Below, piece after piece: positions 44,129-53,481 of a DNA stretch of 57,545 bases. Each line of letters starts with the position of its first letter. The stretch's first letter is position 1. The stretch covers positions 1 through 57,545 of the forward strand of contig CAMFND010000146.1 of NCBI GenBank assembly GCA_945965395.1, in the 5' to 3' direction. The stretch comes from an uncultured Bacteroides sp. (GTDB taxonomy: Bacteria; Bacteroidota; Bacteroidia; Bacteroidales; Bacteroidaceae). The position numbers and the translations under genes are program-made. Under the pieces are notes generated by a model, which searched no databases, had not been told where the DNA came from, and worked only from the letters and a program-made list of their open reading frames with translations.

Positions 44129-44153
44129 AAATAATTTATTTAAACGCGGTTCG

Positions 44154-46304
44154 TCAAGATTCAGCCAATACGAAATCTAGCTGTTTCTTAGCTAGGTTAG
44201 CACGGGCTACCTTAATCTTAATCGGGTCGCCGAGACTGAATTTCTGGTGGTGACGACGTCCGATGAGGCAGTAGTTCTTTTCGTCGAACTCGTAGAAGTC
44301 GTTGCCCAAGTCGCGCATGGCAATCATACCCTCGCATTTGTTTTCGTTGATTTCCACGTAGAGCCCCCATTCTGTGACACCGGAAATTACACCATCGTAC
44401 ACTTCTCCGATACGTTCACCCATAAATTCCACCTGCTTGTATTTCACGGATGCGCGTTCTGCACTGGCTGCAGTCTGCTCCATTGCCGAACTGTGTTCGC
44501 AGAGAGTTTCATACTTGTCGGCTTGTGCACTTCGTCCTCCTGCCAGGTAACGGGTAAGCAGTCGGTGCACCATCAAGTCCGGATAACGGCGGATAGGAGA
44601 GGTGAAGTGCGTGTAGTAATCGAATGCCAGTCCGTAGTGTCCGATGTTATAAATTGAATAGCGTGCTTTCTGCATGGCACGTAAAGATACTGTTTCTATC
44701 AGGTTCTGTTCTTTCTTTCCTTCAATTTCACCTAACAAGTGATTGATGGACTTGGATACTTCTGCTTTGCTACCTCCTGTGCGGATTTTGTAACCGAAGC
44801 GGGCGATAAACTGATTCAGGTTATCCAGCTTGTCAGGGTCGGGCAAGTCGTGGATACGATAAGGAAGTACCTTCGGCTTTTTGTTCTTGGGAACTTTTCC
44901 TACATATTCTGCCACCGTCTTGTTGGCTAACAGCATGAATTCTTCAATCAGCTTGTTGGCTTCTTTAGACACCTTGAAGTATACGCTGAGTGGTTTACCC
45001 GTTTCGTCAATTTCAAATTTTACCTCACAGCGGTCAAAGTTGATAGAGCCGGCAGCCATTCGTTTTTCTCGCAGAATCTGTGCCAGACGATTCAGTTGAA
45101 GCACCTCTTCCTTGTAGTCACCTTCTCCTGTTTCGATGATTTGCTGTGCTTCTTCATACGTGAACCGACGGTTGGATTTGATTACCGTATGACGGATGCG
45201 GTAGTTCTTCACTTCTGCCTTTTCATTCATTTCGAAAATGACAGAGTAAGCCAGTTTTTCTTCATCAGGACGCAGGGAGCAAATAAAGTTGCACAAACGT
45301 TCCGGCAGCATCGGGATGGTACGGTCTACCAGATAGACAGAAGTCGCACGTTTGGCCGCTTCCTTGTCGATGATGCTTCCCTCTTTTACATAGTGTGATA
45401 CGTCCGCAATATGCACACCCACTTCCCATAAGCCGGGTTTCAGGGTGCGGATGGACAACGCATCGTCAAAGTCTTTGGCATCTTTCGGGTCGATGGTGAA
45501 CGTCACGACATCGCGGAAATCTTCGCGTTCGGCATAATCTTCCGGCGTGATGTCGGCCGACAGCTTCTCTGCTGCAGCTTCTACTGCCTGCGGATATACG
45601 TACGGCAATCCGTATTCAGCCAGAATAGCGTGCATTTCAGTGGTGTTGTCACCCGCTTTTCCGAGGATGTCGATCACTTCGCCAAACGGGTTCTTTGCTT
45701 CTTCCGGCCATTCGGTAATGCGGACAATAGCCTTATCGCCGTTCTTCCCGCCTTTCAGCTTGTCTTTCGGGATAAAGATGTCGTTAGCCAGAGTACTGGT
45801 CTCCGTAAGTAGGAACGCATAGTTCTTGCTGACTTTCAATACACCGACAAAGGTTTCGTTGGCGTGTTCCAGAATCTCGATTACCTGTGCTTCCAGCTGA
45901 TGCTTTTTACGTTTGGCACACAAGGCAACTTTCACCTTGTCATTGTTCATTGCATGAGCAGAGTTACGTTCCGCAATGAAAATGGGTTCTCCTCCTTCTT
46001 CAGGGATAAACGAGTTCTTTCCATTGCTTTTACGTACGAAGGTTCCGGTCAGAATCTGTCCTTTGTCATTGATTTTATAGCGCCCTTTTTCGATTTCAAT
46101 CAGGAAGTTGTCTTCCAACATTTCTTCCACTACATCGATGCAGAGCATTTTTCCCGGATGGGTTGTAAGTTTTAGAGCTTGGAACAACTGCTTGAGGCTG
46201 AATGCTTCATTCGGCTTTGTACGGAAATAGTTGAGCAGTATCTCTACGAGCTCTTTTTTCTTCAGGTGCTTTCCGCCTTTCTTTTCTTTTTTCTTTTTAG
46301 CCAT
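44154..46304 (-). CDS. rnr: Ribonuclease R
   Basis: This 716-residue 3-prime-to-5-prime exoribonuclease has a lysine-rich start (MAKKKKEKKGGKHLKKKE) and a winged-helix domain. Two cold-shock domains follow (about 85-230), then the RNB catalytic domain with FTIDPKDAKDFDDALSI and its metal-binding aspartates. Also present are HYGLAFDYYTHFTSPIRRYPDLMVHR and a C-terminal S1 domain (GERIGEVYDGVISGVTEWGLYVEI). It degrades structured RNA in the cytoplasm. It is divergent from the CDF transporter gene. Confidence 0.93.
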   Translation of the reverse strand: MAKKKKEKKGGKHLKKKELVEILLNYFRTKPNEAFSLKQLFQALKLTTHPGKMLCIDVVEEMLEDNFLIEIEKGRYKINDKGQILTGTFVRKSNGKNSFIPEEGGEPIFIAERNSAHAMNNDKVKVALCAKRKKHQLEAQVIEILEHANETFVGVLKVSKNYAFLLTETSTLANDIFIPKDKLKGGKNGDKAIVRITEWPEEAKNPFGEVIDILGKAGDNTTEMHAILAEYGLPYVYPQAVEAAAEKLSADITPEDYAEREDFRDVVTFTIDPKDAKDFDDALSIRTLKPGLWEVGVHIADVSHYVKEGSIIDKEAAKRATSVYLVDRTIPMLPERLCNFICSLRPDEEKLAYSVIFEMNEKAEVKNYRIRHTVIKSNRRFTYEEAQQIIETGEGDYKEEVLQLNRLAQILREKRMAAGSINFDRCEVKFEIDETGKPLSVYFKVSKEANKLIEEFMLLANKTVAEYVGKVPKNKKPKVLPYRIHDLPDPDKLDNLNQFIARFGYKIRTGGSKAEVSKSINHLLGEIEGKKEQNLIETVSLRAMQKARYSIYNIGHYGLAFDYYTHFTSPIRRYPDLMVHRLLTRYLAGGRSAQADKYETLCEHSSAMEQTAASAERASVKYKQVEFMGERIGEVYDGVISGVTEWGLYVEINENKCEGMIAMRDLGNDFYEFDEKNYCLIGRRHHQKFSLGDPIKIKVARANLAKKQLDFVLAES

Positions 46305-46394
46305 GTTGTTTTGTTTTAAATCAACAGCTCTCTGCTGTTGGTAAGATTATCTTTATACAAAGAAAGTGATTTCCGGGGAATAAACGTGGTTTTT

Positions 46395-46426
46395 TCTGTT
46401 AAGATGCTGAAAAACTATTATCTTTG
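46395..46426 (+). promoter_or_regulatory. Promoter of the CDF-SDR-PAP2 operon
   Basis: TCTG (46395-46398), 20 bp, then TATCTTTG (46419-46426). The -7 is a full match and the -33 has one mismatch. It lies 26 bases before the start codon. Confidence 0.6.
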
Positions 46427-46452
46427 CCACATTCTTTTTACAAAAGTAAGAT

Positions 46453-47355
46453 ATGAATGAGATTGGAACATCTGTTCGCGAACGTGAGATTTACAAGGTA
46501 ACCCTGGTGGGTAGTCTGGTCAATATTCTGCTGGTGGCCTGTAAGTTTGCGGCAGGCTTCTGGGGTAAGAGTGCGGCGATGATTGCCGATGCAGTACACT
46601 CTTTGTCGGATTTGATAACGGACTTGATTGTCATTGTGTTTGTGCGTATTTCCAGCAAACCGGAAGATAAGGGACATGATTATGGACATGGAAAGTATGA
46701 AACCCTGGCTACGCTGTTGATTGGGGCAGCTTTGCTGGCTGTAGGCGTAGGAATTTGCTGGAGTGGAATAGAATCAATCATCAGTTTTGCAAAAGGAGAG
46801 GCATTACAGTCGCCCGGCTGGATTGCACTGGCTGCTGCCATTGTATCCGTAGTATCGAAAGAAATCTTGTTTCATTACACCCGGCTGGTGGGAAAACGTT
46901 GTAATAGTCCGGCCGTGATAGCCAATGCCTGGCATCACCGCAGCGATGCATTTTCTTCCATCGGTACGGCCGTAGGTATTGGAGGAGCTATCCTATTGGG
47001 AGAAAGCTGGCGTGTACTCGACCCGTTGGCAGCAGTGATTGTCAGTTTCTTTATCGTACAGGTGGCTGTGAAGCAGCTGAAGGCTTGTATTGATGAATTA
47101 TTGGAACGCTCGTTGCCCGACGATATAGAGCAGGAAATTACGCAGACGGTATTGTCACTGGACGGTGTGTCACAGCCACATCATTTGCGTACCCGCCGTA
47201 TAGGAAGTCATTATGCGATAGATATGCATGTGCGGATGGACGGAAGTATCTCGTTGCATGAGGCACATGAAAAGGCTACTGCCATTGAGCAGAAGTTGCG
47301 GGATACTTTTGGAGAGGATACCTACATCAGTATCCATGTAGAACCGGAAAAATAA
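46453..47355 (+). CDS. Cation diffusion facilitator (metal efflux) transporter
   Basis: This 300-residue protein has six predicted helices and the CDF metal sites: AVHSLSDLITD in helix 2 and HHRSDAFSS in helix 5. A cytoplasmic C-terminal dimer domain ends in DTFGEDTYISIHVEPEK. It exports divalent metals, most often zinc or iron, in exchange for protons. The next gene starts 4 bases after its stop, so the three genes to 49341 form an operon. Confidence 0.9.
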   Translation: MNEIGTSVREREIYKVTLVGSLVNILLVACKFAAGFWGKSAAMIADAVHSLSDLITDLIVIVFVRISSKPEDKGHDYGHGKYETLATLLIGAALLAVGVGICWSGIESIISFAKGEALQSPGWIALAAAIVSVVSKEILFHYTRLVGKRCNSPAVIANAWHHRSDAFSSIGTAVGIGGAILLGESWRVLDPLAAVIVSFFIVQVAVKQLKACIDELLERSLPDDIEQEITQTVLSLDGVSQPHHLRTRRIGSHYAIDMHVRMDGSISLHEAHEKATAIEQKLRDTFGEDTYISIHVEPEK

Positions 47356-47359
47356 GTTT

Positions 47360-48370
47360 ATGGAGAAAAAAATATTAGTCACCGGTGCCAGTGGATTCAT
47401 CGGGAGTTTTTTGGTGGAAGGTGCGCTGGAGCGTGGCATGCAGGTGTGGGCCGGTGTGCGGAAGAGCAGCAGCCGGAAATATTTGCAGGATTCACGTATC
47501 CATTTTGCCATACTGGATTTTACTGATTCCGATCGTCTGGCCAGTCAGTTGGAGGAACAGAAACGCCAGTATGGGAAATGGGATTACATTATTCATTGTG
47601 CAGGGGTGACCAAATGCCTGGACAAGGCCGAGTTTGAAATCGGGAATTACTGGGCTACCCGACATTTTATTGAGACACTGAAGCGATTAGACATGCTTCC
47701 CGTGAACTTTATTTACATAAGTTCGTTAAGTATATTTGGACCGATTCGGGAAAAAGACTATTCATCCATTTGTGAAACGGACACTCCCCGACCTAATACG
47801 GCGTATGGACTGAGTAAACTGCATACCGAGGAATATCTGAAATCCCTGACCAATTTTCCGAATGTGATTTTCCGTCCGACGGGAGTTTATGGTCCACGGG
47901 AACGCGATTATTTCCTGATGGCGAAGTCCGTGCAGCAGCATGTGGATTTTGCAGCAGGTTTCAAACGTCAGGATATTACGTTTGTGTTTGTGAAGGACTT
48001 GGTACAGGCCATTTATCTGGCTATTGAAAAAAATGTCACAGGCCGCGCTTATTTTGTGAGCGACGGAAAGGTATACAGTAGTCATACGTTTTCCGACTTG
48101 ATTCGGAAAGAATTGGGAAACCCGTGGATGCTTCGTTTCGTTTGTCCGTTGTTTCTTTTGAAAGCCATTTCCTTTGTGGCAGAGAATGTAGGACGAATAC
48201 TCCGTAAGACGAGTACACTGAATTGTGATAAATATCGTATTATGAAACAGCGCAACTGGCGGTGTGATATCTCACCGCTGGAAAAGGAATTAGGATATGT
48301 TCCCGAATATCCGTTGGAAAGAGGTGTAAAAGAAATCATTGCCTGGTATAAAAAAGAAGGATGGCTATAG
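47360..48370 (+). CDS. NAD-dependent epimerase/dehydratase (extended SDR)
   Basis: This 336-residue protein has the Rossmann motif TGASGFIGSFLVEG, the catalytic serine region YISSLSIFG and the YxxxK pair in AYGLSKLHTEEYL. A C-terminal substrate domain follows. It resembles 3-beta-HSD/dihydroflavonol-reductase-like SDRs that act on lipids or sugars. Its stop overlaps the PAP2 gene by 10 bases, which hints at lipid metabolism. The substrate is unknown. Confidence 0.82.
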   Translation: MEKKILVTGASGFIGSFLVEGALERGMQVWAGVRKSSSRKYLQDSRIHFAILDFTDSDRLASQLEEQKRQYGKWDYIIHCAGVTKCLDKAEFEIGNYWATRHFIETLKRLDMLPVNFIYISSLSIFGPIREKDYSSICETDTPRPNTAYGLSKLHTEEYLKSLTNFPNVIFRPTGVYGPRERDYFLMAKSVQQHVDFAAGFKRQDITFVFVKDLVQAIYLAIEKNVTGRAYFVSDGKVYSSHTFSDLIRKELGNPWMLRFVCPLFLLKAISFVAENVGRILRKTSTLNCDKYRIMKQRNWRCDISPLEKELGYVPEYPLERGVKEIIAWYKKEGWL

Positions 48371-49341
48371 AACTGAAGTTATTTGAACGAGTAGAAAGTG
48401 GAAAGGGCTTGTTTGCTGTAGAAAGCATTAGCTTGATTTACAATGCGCTGACCACTATTTTGATTTTGCTTTTGTATCCCCGGATGGATCATCCCGGGAT
48501 GATGTTGCTGGAGCGTCTGGGCATTGTGGTCCTGACGTTCGTACTGATATATTTGTATCAGGCATTTCCCTGCCGTTTGACGGCTTTTATCCGTATGGTC
48601 GTGCAAATGTCACTGTTGGCATACTGGTATCCGGATACGTTTGAATTTAACCGCTTGTTCCCGAACCTGGATTACGTGTTTGCTTCCGCTGAGCAGGCTA
48701 TTTTCCATTGCCAGCCTTCGGTGGAATTTAGCAAGTTGTGTCCTTCCATGTGGTTCAGTGAGCCTTTCAACATGGGGTATTTCTTTTACTATCCCATGAT
48801 GCTGATTGTGGTGGTATATTATTTTCTGACCCGTTTTGAATGGTTTGAGAAGATTTGCTTCGTGCTGGTCACTTCTTTCTTCATTTACTATTTGTTCTAC
48901 ATTCTGGTGCCGGTGGCCGGACCGCAATTCTATTTCCCAGCCATTGGAATGGATAAAGTGAACGCTTGTGATTTTCCGGCAATAGGAGATTATTTTAATG
49001 ACAATACTTTCTTGCTCCCTGGGCCGGGATATGAACATGGATTCTTCTATAATCTGGTAGAAGCTTCACAGGAAGTGGGTGAACGCCCTACGGCTGCTTT
49101 CCCCAGTTCACATGTGGGAATCTCAACGATTGTGATGATTATGGCCTGGCGCGTGAACCGGAAATTAGCCTATATTCTGTTCCCGTTCTATGTACTGCTG
49201 TGCTGTGCCACAGTGTATATTCAGGCGCACTACCTGATTGATTCGCTGGTGGGACTTATTACCGCTTTCTTCGTCTATCAGCTGGCTACGCTGATGTATA
49301 AGCGTTGGTTTATTTCTCCGGTCTTTAAACGGATGTATTAA
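48361..49341 (+). CDS. PAP2-superfamily membrane phosphatase/transferase
   Basis: This 326-residue multi-pass protein carries the PAP2 C-terminal motifs: PVAGPQFYFP, FPSSHVGIST with the catalytic histidine, and AHYLIDSLVG with the second histidine and aspartate. It resembles inositolphosphotransferase-like PAP2 proteins that act on lipid head groups. Translation is coupled to the SDR gene by overlapping codons. A role in envelope lipid synthesis is plausible but not shown. Confidence 0.83.
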   Translation: MAIELKLFERVESGKGLFAVESISLIYNALTTILILLLYPRMDHPGMMLLERLGIVVLTFVLIYLYQAFPCRLTAFIRMVVQMSLLAYWYPDTFEFNRLFPNLDYVFASAEQAIFHCQPSVEFSKLCPSMWFSEPFNMGYFFYYPMMLIVVVYYFLTRFEWFEKICFVLVTSFFIYYLFYILVPVAGPQFYFPAIGMDKVNACDFPAIGDYFNDNTFLLPGPGYEHGFFYNLVEASQEVGERPTAAFPSSHVGISTIVMIMAWRVNRKLAYILFPFYVLLCCATVYIQAHYLIDSLVGLITAFFVYQLATLMYKRWFISPVFKRMY

Positions 49342-49370
49342 AAAAATCGGTAAGGATTATTCCTTACCGA
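49341..49370 (-). terminator. Terminator of dusB, overlapping its stop codon
   Basis: TCGGTAAGGA pairs with TCCTTACCGA around TTAT. The A tract at 49341-49346 reads as a U tract on the minus strand. The hairpin overlaps the last codons of dusB. Confidence 0.75.
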
Positions 49371-50343
49371 AAGTAGCTTCTATATGGTCTAATATACCAT
49401 TCAGGTCATTCAGTGTTTCTGCGCGAAGCATGGCAATACGTGTCTCCTTGAAATTAGGAATCCCTTTAAAGAGAGGGGATGCGGCTAAGTGACGGCGTAC
49501 GTGCAGGATACCTCTGCGTTCATCCAGCAGGTTTACACTGTCGAGCACTTCCTGACGCAATACATCCATTCGCCATTTGAAAGAAAGAGGCGGCAGTTCT
49601 TCACCTGTTTCCAGATAATGTTTTACTTCCTTGAAAATCCAGGGACGTCCGAAACTGGCCCGTCCAATCATGATGGCATCTACTCCGTATTGTTCAAAAC
49701 ATTCTTTGGCACGTTGTGGGGTAGTAATGTCACCGTTTCCGATAATGGGAATACGCATTCTCGGATTTTTCTTGACTTCTCCAATCAGGGTCCAGTCGGC
49801 TTCACCGGTATACATCTGTACACGGGTACGTCCGTGGATGGTCAGAGCTTCAATTCCGCAGTCCTGTAATTGTTCCGCCAGTTCTACGATAATCTTGTGT
49901 TCTGCATCCCATCCTAAACGGGTTTTCACGGTAACCGGAATCTTTACGGCATCTACTACCGCGCGGGTTATTTCGAGCATCTTAGGTACGTTCTGCAGCA
50001 TGCCGGAGCCAGCACCTTTTCCTGCCACCCGCTTCACCGGACAACCGAAGTTCAGGTCTAATATATCAGGCTTGGCCTGTTCTACGATGCGGGCTGCTTC
50101 TACCATGGTATCCGTATCCTTTCCGTAAATCTGAATGGCTACTGGGCGTTCCTTTTCGCTGATGTTCAGTTTCAGCATGGTCTTCCCTACCGAACGAATC
50201 AGGGCATCGCTCGATACAAATTCCGTGTACACCATGTCGGCACCAAACTGCTTGCACATCAGGCGGAATGCAGGGTCGGTGACGTCTTCCATCGGTGCCA
50301 GTAATACTGGCTTTTCTCCTAAATCTATGTTTCTAATTTTCAT
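49357..50343 (-). CDS. dusB: tRNA-dihydrouridine synthase
   Basis: This FMN-dependent tRNA-modifying TIM-barrel enzyme has about 328 residues. Visible are VLLAPMEDVTDPAFRLMCKQ, the catalytic-cysteine motif LNFGCPVKRVAGKGAGS, TVKTRLGWD, LTIHGRTR and IGNGDI. The frame extends to 50427, but the -7 box at 50362-50369 lies inside that extension, and MKIRNIDLGEKPVLLAP at 50343 is the family start. It is divergent from the U32 gene. Confidence 0.92.
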   Translation of the reverse strand: MKIRNIDLGEKPVLLAPMEDVTDPAFRLMCKQFGADMVYTEFVSSDALIRSVGKTMLKLNISEKERPVAIQIYGKDTDTMVEAARIVEQAKPDILDLNFGCPVKRVAGKGAGSGMLQNVPKMLEITRAVVDAVKIPVTVKTRLGWDAEHKIIVELAEQLQDCGIEALTIHGRTRVQMYTGEADWTLIGEVKKNPRMRIPIIGNGDITTPQRAKECFEQYGVDAIMIGRASFGRPWIFKEVKHYLETGEELPPLSFKWRMDVLRQEVLDSVNLLDERRGILHVRRHLAASPLFKGIPNFKETRIAMLRAETLNDLNGILDHIEATFGKE

Positions 50344-50360
50344 TGCCTTGATATTGTCGC

Positions 50361-50408
50361 GCAAAGGTAGTGAAATTTTATTATATCCTGAAAAAACGCT
50401 ACCTTTGC
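50361..50408. promoter_or_regulatory. Divergent promoters of dusB and the U32 gene
   Basis: Two identical -7 boxes TACCTTTG face away from each other: one on the minus strand (50362-50369, dusB) and one on the plus strand (50400-50407, U32). With flanking bases they form a perfect 10-bp inverted repeat, GCAAAGGTAG / CTACCTTTGC. The U32 -33 is TTTT at 50376-50379. Confidence 0.65.
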
Positions 50409-50431
50409 ACCGTAATATTACAATCACGGAA

Positions 50432-51703
50432 ATGAGTTATACAATCAAAGATTTTGAAATCATGGCGCCCGTAGGCTCACGTGAGTCATTGGCAGCTGCC
50501 CTTCATGCCGGAGCTGATTCCATCTATTTCGGTATTGAAAGCTTGAACATGCGTGCGCGTTCGGCGAGCACTTTTACTATAGACGATTTGCGTGAAATCG
50601 CCAAAATATGTGATGAACATGGGGTAAAGAGTTACCTGACCATTAACACCATTATTTACGACGAGGATATTGCCTTGATGCGTAAAATTGTGGATGCGGC
50701 AAAAGAAGCAGGTATCAGTGCGGTCATTGCGGCCGATGTGGCAGTCATGGCTTACTGTAATGAAGTGGGACAGGAGGTACACCTTTCTACTCAGTTGAAT
50801 ATCAGTAACGCAGAAGCATTGAAATTTTATTCACGCTTTGCCGATGTGGTAGTACTGGCACGTGAACTGAACCTGAAACAGGTCCGTAAGATTTACGATG
50901 CTATTCAGGAGCAGCAAATCAAGGGCCCGATGGGGGAACTGGTTCGTATCGAAATGTTCTGTCACGGAGCTTTGTGTATGGCTGTTTCCGGAAAGTGCTA
51001 CCTGAGCCTGAACGAGTTGAATGCTTCGGCCAATCGCGGAGCTTGCATGCAGGTATGCCGTCGTGCGTATACGGTAAAGGATAAGGAAAGTGACATTGAA
51101 CTGGAAGTGGATAATCAGTACATCATGTCGCCGAAAGACTTGAAGACCATTCATTTTATGGACGAGATGATTGAAGCGGGTGTACGGGTCTTCAAGATTG
51201 AAGGTCGTGCTCGTGGACCTGAGTATGTACGTACAGTAGTAGAATGCTACAAGGAAGCTATCCAGTCGTACATTGACGGTACATTCTCCGATGAAAAGGT
51301 GGCCAACTGGGATGAACGTCTGAAGACAGTATTCAATCGTGGTTTCTGGAACGGCTATTATTTAGGACAGCGTTTGGGTGAATGGAGCAAGAACTACGGT
51401 TCGGAAGCGACGGAGCGTAAGGTATATGCCGGACGTGGAATCAAATACTTCTCTAACATCGGAGTGGCTGAATTCCTGATTGAAGCTTCAGAAATTAAAG
51501 TTGGCGATAAATTGTTGATTACTGGTCCTACTACCGGTGCCATGTATGTCACCTTGGACGAAGCTCGTGTAGACTTGAAGCCGGTGGATGTGGTGAAGAA
51601 GGGGGTACATGTGTCATTTAAAGTGCCCGACCGTATCCGTCCCAGCGACCGTTTGTACCGCATGGTGCCCGCCGAAGAGTTGAAGGCAAAACGGAAAGAG
51701 TAA
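50432..51703 (+). CDS. Peptidase U32-family protein, TrhP/YegQ-like
   Basis: This 423-residue protein has the U32 signature EMFCHGALCMAVSGKCYLS and the cysteine pair GACMQVCRR. Its N-terminal barrel opens with FEIMAPVGSRESLAAALHAGADSIYFG. Family members of this length with these cysteines (TrhP) help hydroxylate wobble uridine of tRNA. The neighbouring dusB, also a tRNA-uridine modifier, fits that. The open frame begins far upstream at 50135 inside dusB; ATG 50432 follows the -7 box by 24 bases. Confidence 0.86.
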   Translation: MSYTIKDFEIMAPVGSRESLAAALHAGADSIYFGIESLNMRARSASTFTIDDLREIAKICDEHGVKSYLTINTIIYDEDIALMRKIVDAAKEAGISAVIAADVAVMAYCNEVGQEVHLSTQLNISNAEALKFYSRFADVVVLARELNLKQVRKIYDAIQEQQIKGPMGELVRIEMFCHGALCMAVSGKCYLSLNELNASANRGACMQVCRRAYTVKDKESDIELEVDNQYIMSPKDLKTIHFMDEMIEAGVRVFKIEGRARGPEYVRTVVECYKEAIQSYIDGTFSDEKVANWDERLKTVFNRGFWNGYYLGQRLGEWSKNYGSEATERKVYAGRGIKYFSNIGVAEFLIEASEIKVGDKLLITGPTTGAMYVTLDEARVDLKPVDVVKKGVHVSFKVPDRIRPSDRLYRMVPAEELKAKRKE

Positions 51704-51727
51704 GTTTATTTGAAGAATAACGATAGT

Positions 51728-51770
51728 ATCCTGTCAGGGCTTCTGAAAAGGAGCCTTGACAGGATTTTTT
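51728..51770 (+). terminator. Terminator after the U32 gene
   Basis: ATCCTGTCA pairs with TGACAGGAT, extended by GGCT/AGCC with a mismatch, and is followed by TTTTTT. Confidence 0.8.
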
Positions 51771-51817
51771 ATGAGAATAGGATATAAACACCTCGGTTAA
51801 TTACTTGTTGAAAGACT

Positions 51818-51903
51818 TGTGGATATGCTTGTTGATATTTTATCTTATTGTTGATTATCAGTGTAATATGGAAATTAACAGGTTGTGGATTACTTGTGAA
51901 TAA
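51818..51903 (+). other. Cluster of DnaA-box-like sequences
   Basis: Five same-strand matches to TGTGGATAA occur in 86 AT-rich bases: TGTGGATAT (51818), TGTTGATAT (51830), TGTTGATTA (51849), TGTGGATTA (51884) and TGTGAATAA (51895). Three match at 8 of 9 positions and two at 7 of 9. The region could be a replication origin or a DnaA-titrating site. No dnaA or dnaN gene is nearby and neighbouring gene directions do not diverge from it. Confidence 0.4.
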
Positions 51904-51925
51904 TAAATAAGTCCCTTTGGGATAG

Positions 51926-51956
51926 CTTGCTTGTTCTCATAATTATTTTACATTTG
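51926..51956 (+). promoter_or_regulatory. Promoter of the DUF3843 gene
   Basis: CTTG (51926-51929), 19 bp, then TACATTTG (51949-51956), 28 bases before the start codon. The DnaA-like boxes end 22 bp upstream. Confidence 0.6.
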
Positions 51957-51984
51957 CACTCCAGAACTTAAAATCTCATGTAAT

Positions 51985-53481
51985 ATGAAAAAGATATATG
52001 TAAAAGAGTGGATGTTATTTCAACCATACGAACGCCAAGATGAAGTAGACACGTACTATGTAAACGTTGCCAATCATATAGCTGGATGTTTAAAGGACTT
52101 TGTCGGAGGACGTTATCCGGAACATTCAGTGCATGGAATTGCCATTTATTTGACGCTCTGGTTTCAGGATGTGATTTCGCAGACCGGAATCTGGCAAGCA
52201 TTCTCTGAAGAATGCCGTAAGCGGTATGGCTGCCTTGTTCCTTTTATGACTTTGGAAAAAGAAAAAGATTATTATCCGGGAGAAGTGAATCCGGAAGATT
52301 TGCAGTTTCTGTTATGGCATTATCTTCAATGCATGGAGAGGCAGACTGGTGGCGTATTGAATCCGGAGAATCCGGCTTTTGAGGAACTGGCTAATCAAAT
52401 CTATGATTATTTGTCGGAAGAGTTTCAGGTGGCTCCAGAGAATGAGCGGCTGCATGCGATGTTTTATGGGGAGGCCTTTGGAGAAAACGATTATATGCGT
52501 TATCGTAGTGTGCTGGAGTGGTTCCACTTCTGCAGTTATGTAGGTTTTGAAAACCGGAGTGAATATCAGAAAGTGGTAGATACAGTTGCACGGATGGGAC
52601 AGAATGTCAATCCGCATATTTTGTCGTACGATGTAAAGCAGAACATTCTGTTTGAAGGACGCAAGAACTTGCTTTCCTTGACATCGGTAGAATGGCTGGC
52701 TTTGATAGGAAAGAGTCATCCTGAAACAGCTTTGTGGGCTGAAGTAAAAGCTCTTCCACAGGAAATGTATCTTTATGAAGGAGAAGATGAAAAATTCCTG
52801 TTTGTGAAAGATTTGTCGAAGAAAGAAGGAGAACAGCTGAGTATCCGGAAAGATTCTTTGAATATGGATTCCTTGAAAGCCCGTAAGGAAGGAATAACCA
52901 TATTAAGTTGCCGACTGGTACAGTACGGAGGAGCCTGGTGGCAAGACGGTATGCTGGTTGTATCTGATTTACAGGAGAAAGTGAAGGAAGAGATTGACCA
53001 GCGAATTGCCGCACGTGAAGGCATAAAGAAAACATTTGATGAATTTATGAAAGCATCCGATGGCAAACAATTTGTGTTCTGTAAGTCGGAAGAAGAAGTG
53101 CAGGATTTCCTTTCTCAGAAATTGGGATATAAGGAAAAAGAAGGAATAGAATTGCCGAAGATGGACGCGACACACGGATTGGTTCTGATGGTTTCTCCAC
53201 ATACTGGCATACATGTTCAAATGCAGTTGTGTGAATGTATCTCCTCACCGGATAATACATTCTATGATGCTGAAGTAGCCAAGAAGCAGGCTGCCATGTT
53301 TATATTGAATCCCAATGTGATACCTTACGATTTGAGTTGTGCCTTGCAGGATGCCGATATGCTTCCGGATGCTTGTCTGAACAGTGCGTTGGGTGAGGAA
53401 CACGGACGGGAAACAATGAAGAGAAACGCGCGTTTCTTTACAGATTATTTCTTTGAAAAATGCAGAGAGAAGGATTGTTGA
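51985..53481 (+). CDS. DUF3843 protein of unknown function
   Basis: This 498-residue cytoplasmic-looking protein has no signal peptide or membrane helices. It opens with MKKIYVKEWMLFQPYERQDEVDTYY, the pattern of Bacteroidales DUF3843 proteins. The first half is helical and rich in aromatic and acidic residues. The second half contains KQFVFCKSEEEVQDFL and a cysteine-poor alpha/beta segment. No catalytic motif is recognised. It ends directly against the converging mnmA gene with no gap. Its promoter is preceded by the DnaA-box-like cluster. Confidence 0.8.
   Translation: MKKIYVKEWMLFQPYERQDEVDTYYVNVANHIAGCLKDFVGGRYPEHSVHGIAIYLTLWFQDVISQTGIWQAFSEECRKRYGCLVPFMTLEKEKDYYPGEVNPEDLQFLLWHYLQCMERQTGGVLNPENPAFEELANQIYDYLSEEFQVAPENERLHAMFYGEAFGENDYMRYRSVLEWFHFCSYVGFENRSEYQKVVDTVARMGQNVNPHILSYDVKQNILFEGRKNLLSLTSVEWLALIGKSHPETALWAEVKALPQEMYLYEGEDEKFLFVKDLSKKEGEQLSIRKDSLNMDSLKARKEGITILSCRLVQYGGAWWQDGMLVVSDLQEKVKEEIDQRIAAREGIKKTFDEFMKASDGKQFVFCKSEEEVQDFLSQKLGYKEKEGIELPKMDATHGLVLMVSPHTGIHVQMQLCECISSPDNTFYDAEVAKKQAAMFILNPNVIPYDLSCALQDADMLPDACLNSALGEEHGRETMKRNARFFTDYFFEKCREKDC

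Noticed and set aside
50135..50431. N-terminal extension of the U32 protein
   Set aside because: It is antisense to dusB and lies upstream of the -7 box at 50400-50407; the family start is at 50432.
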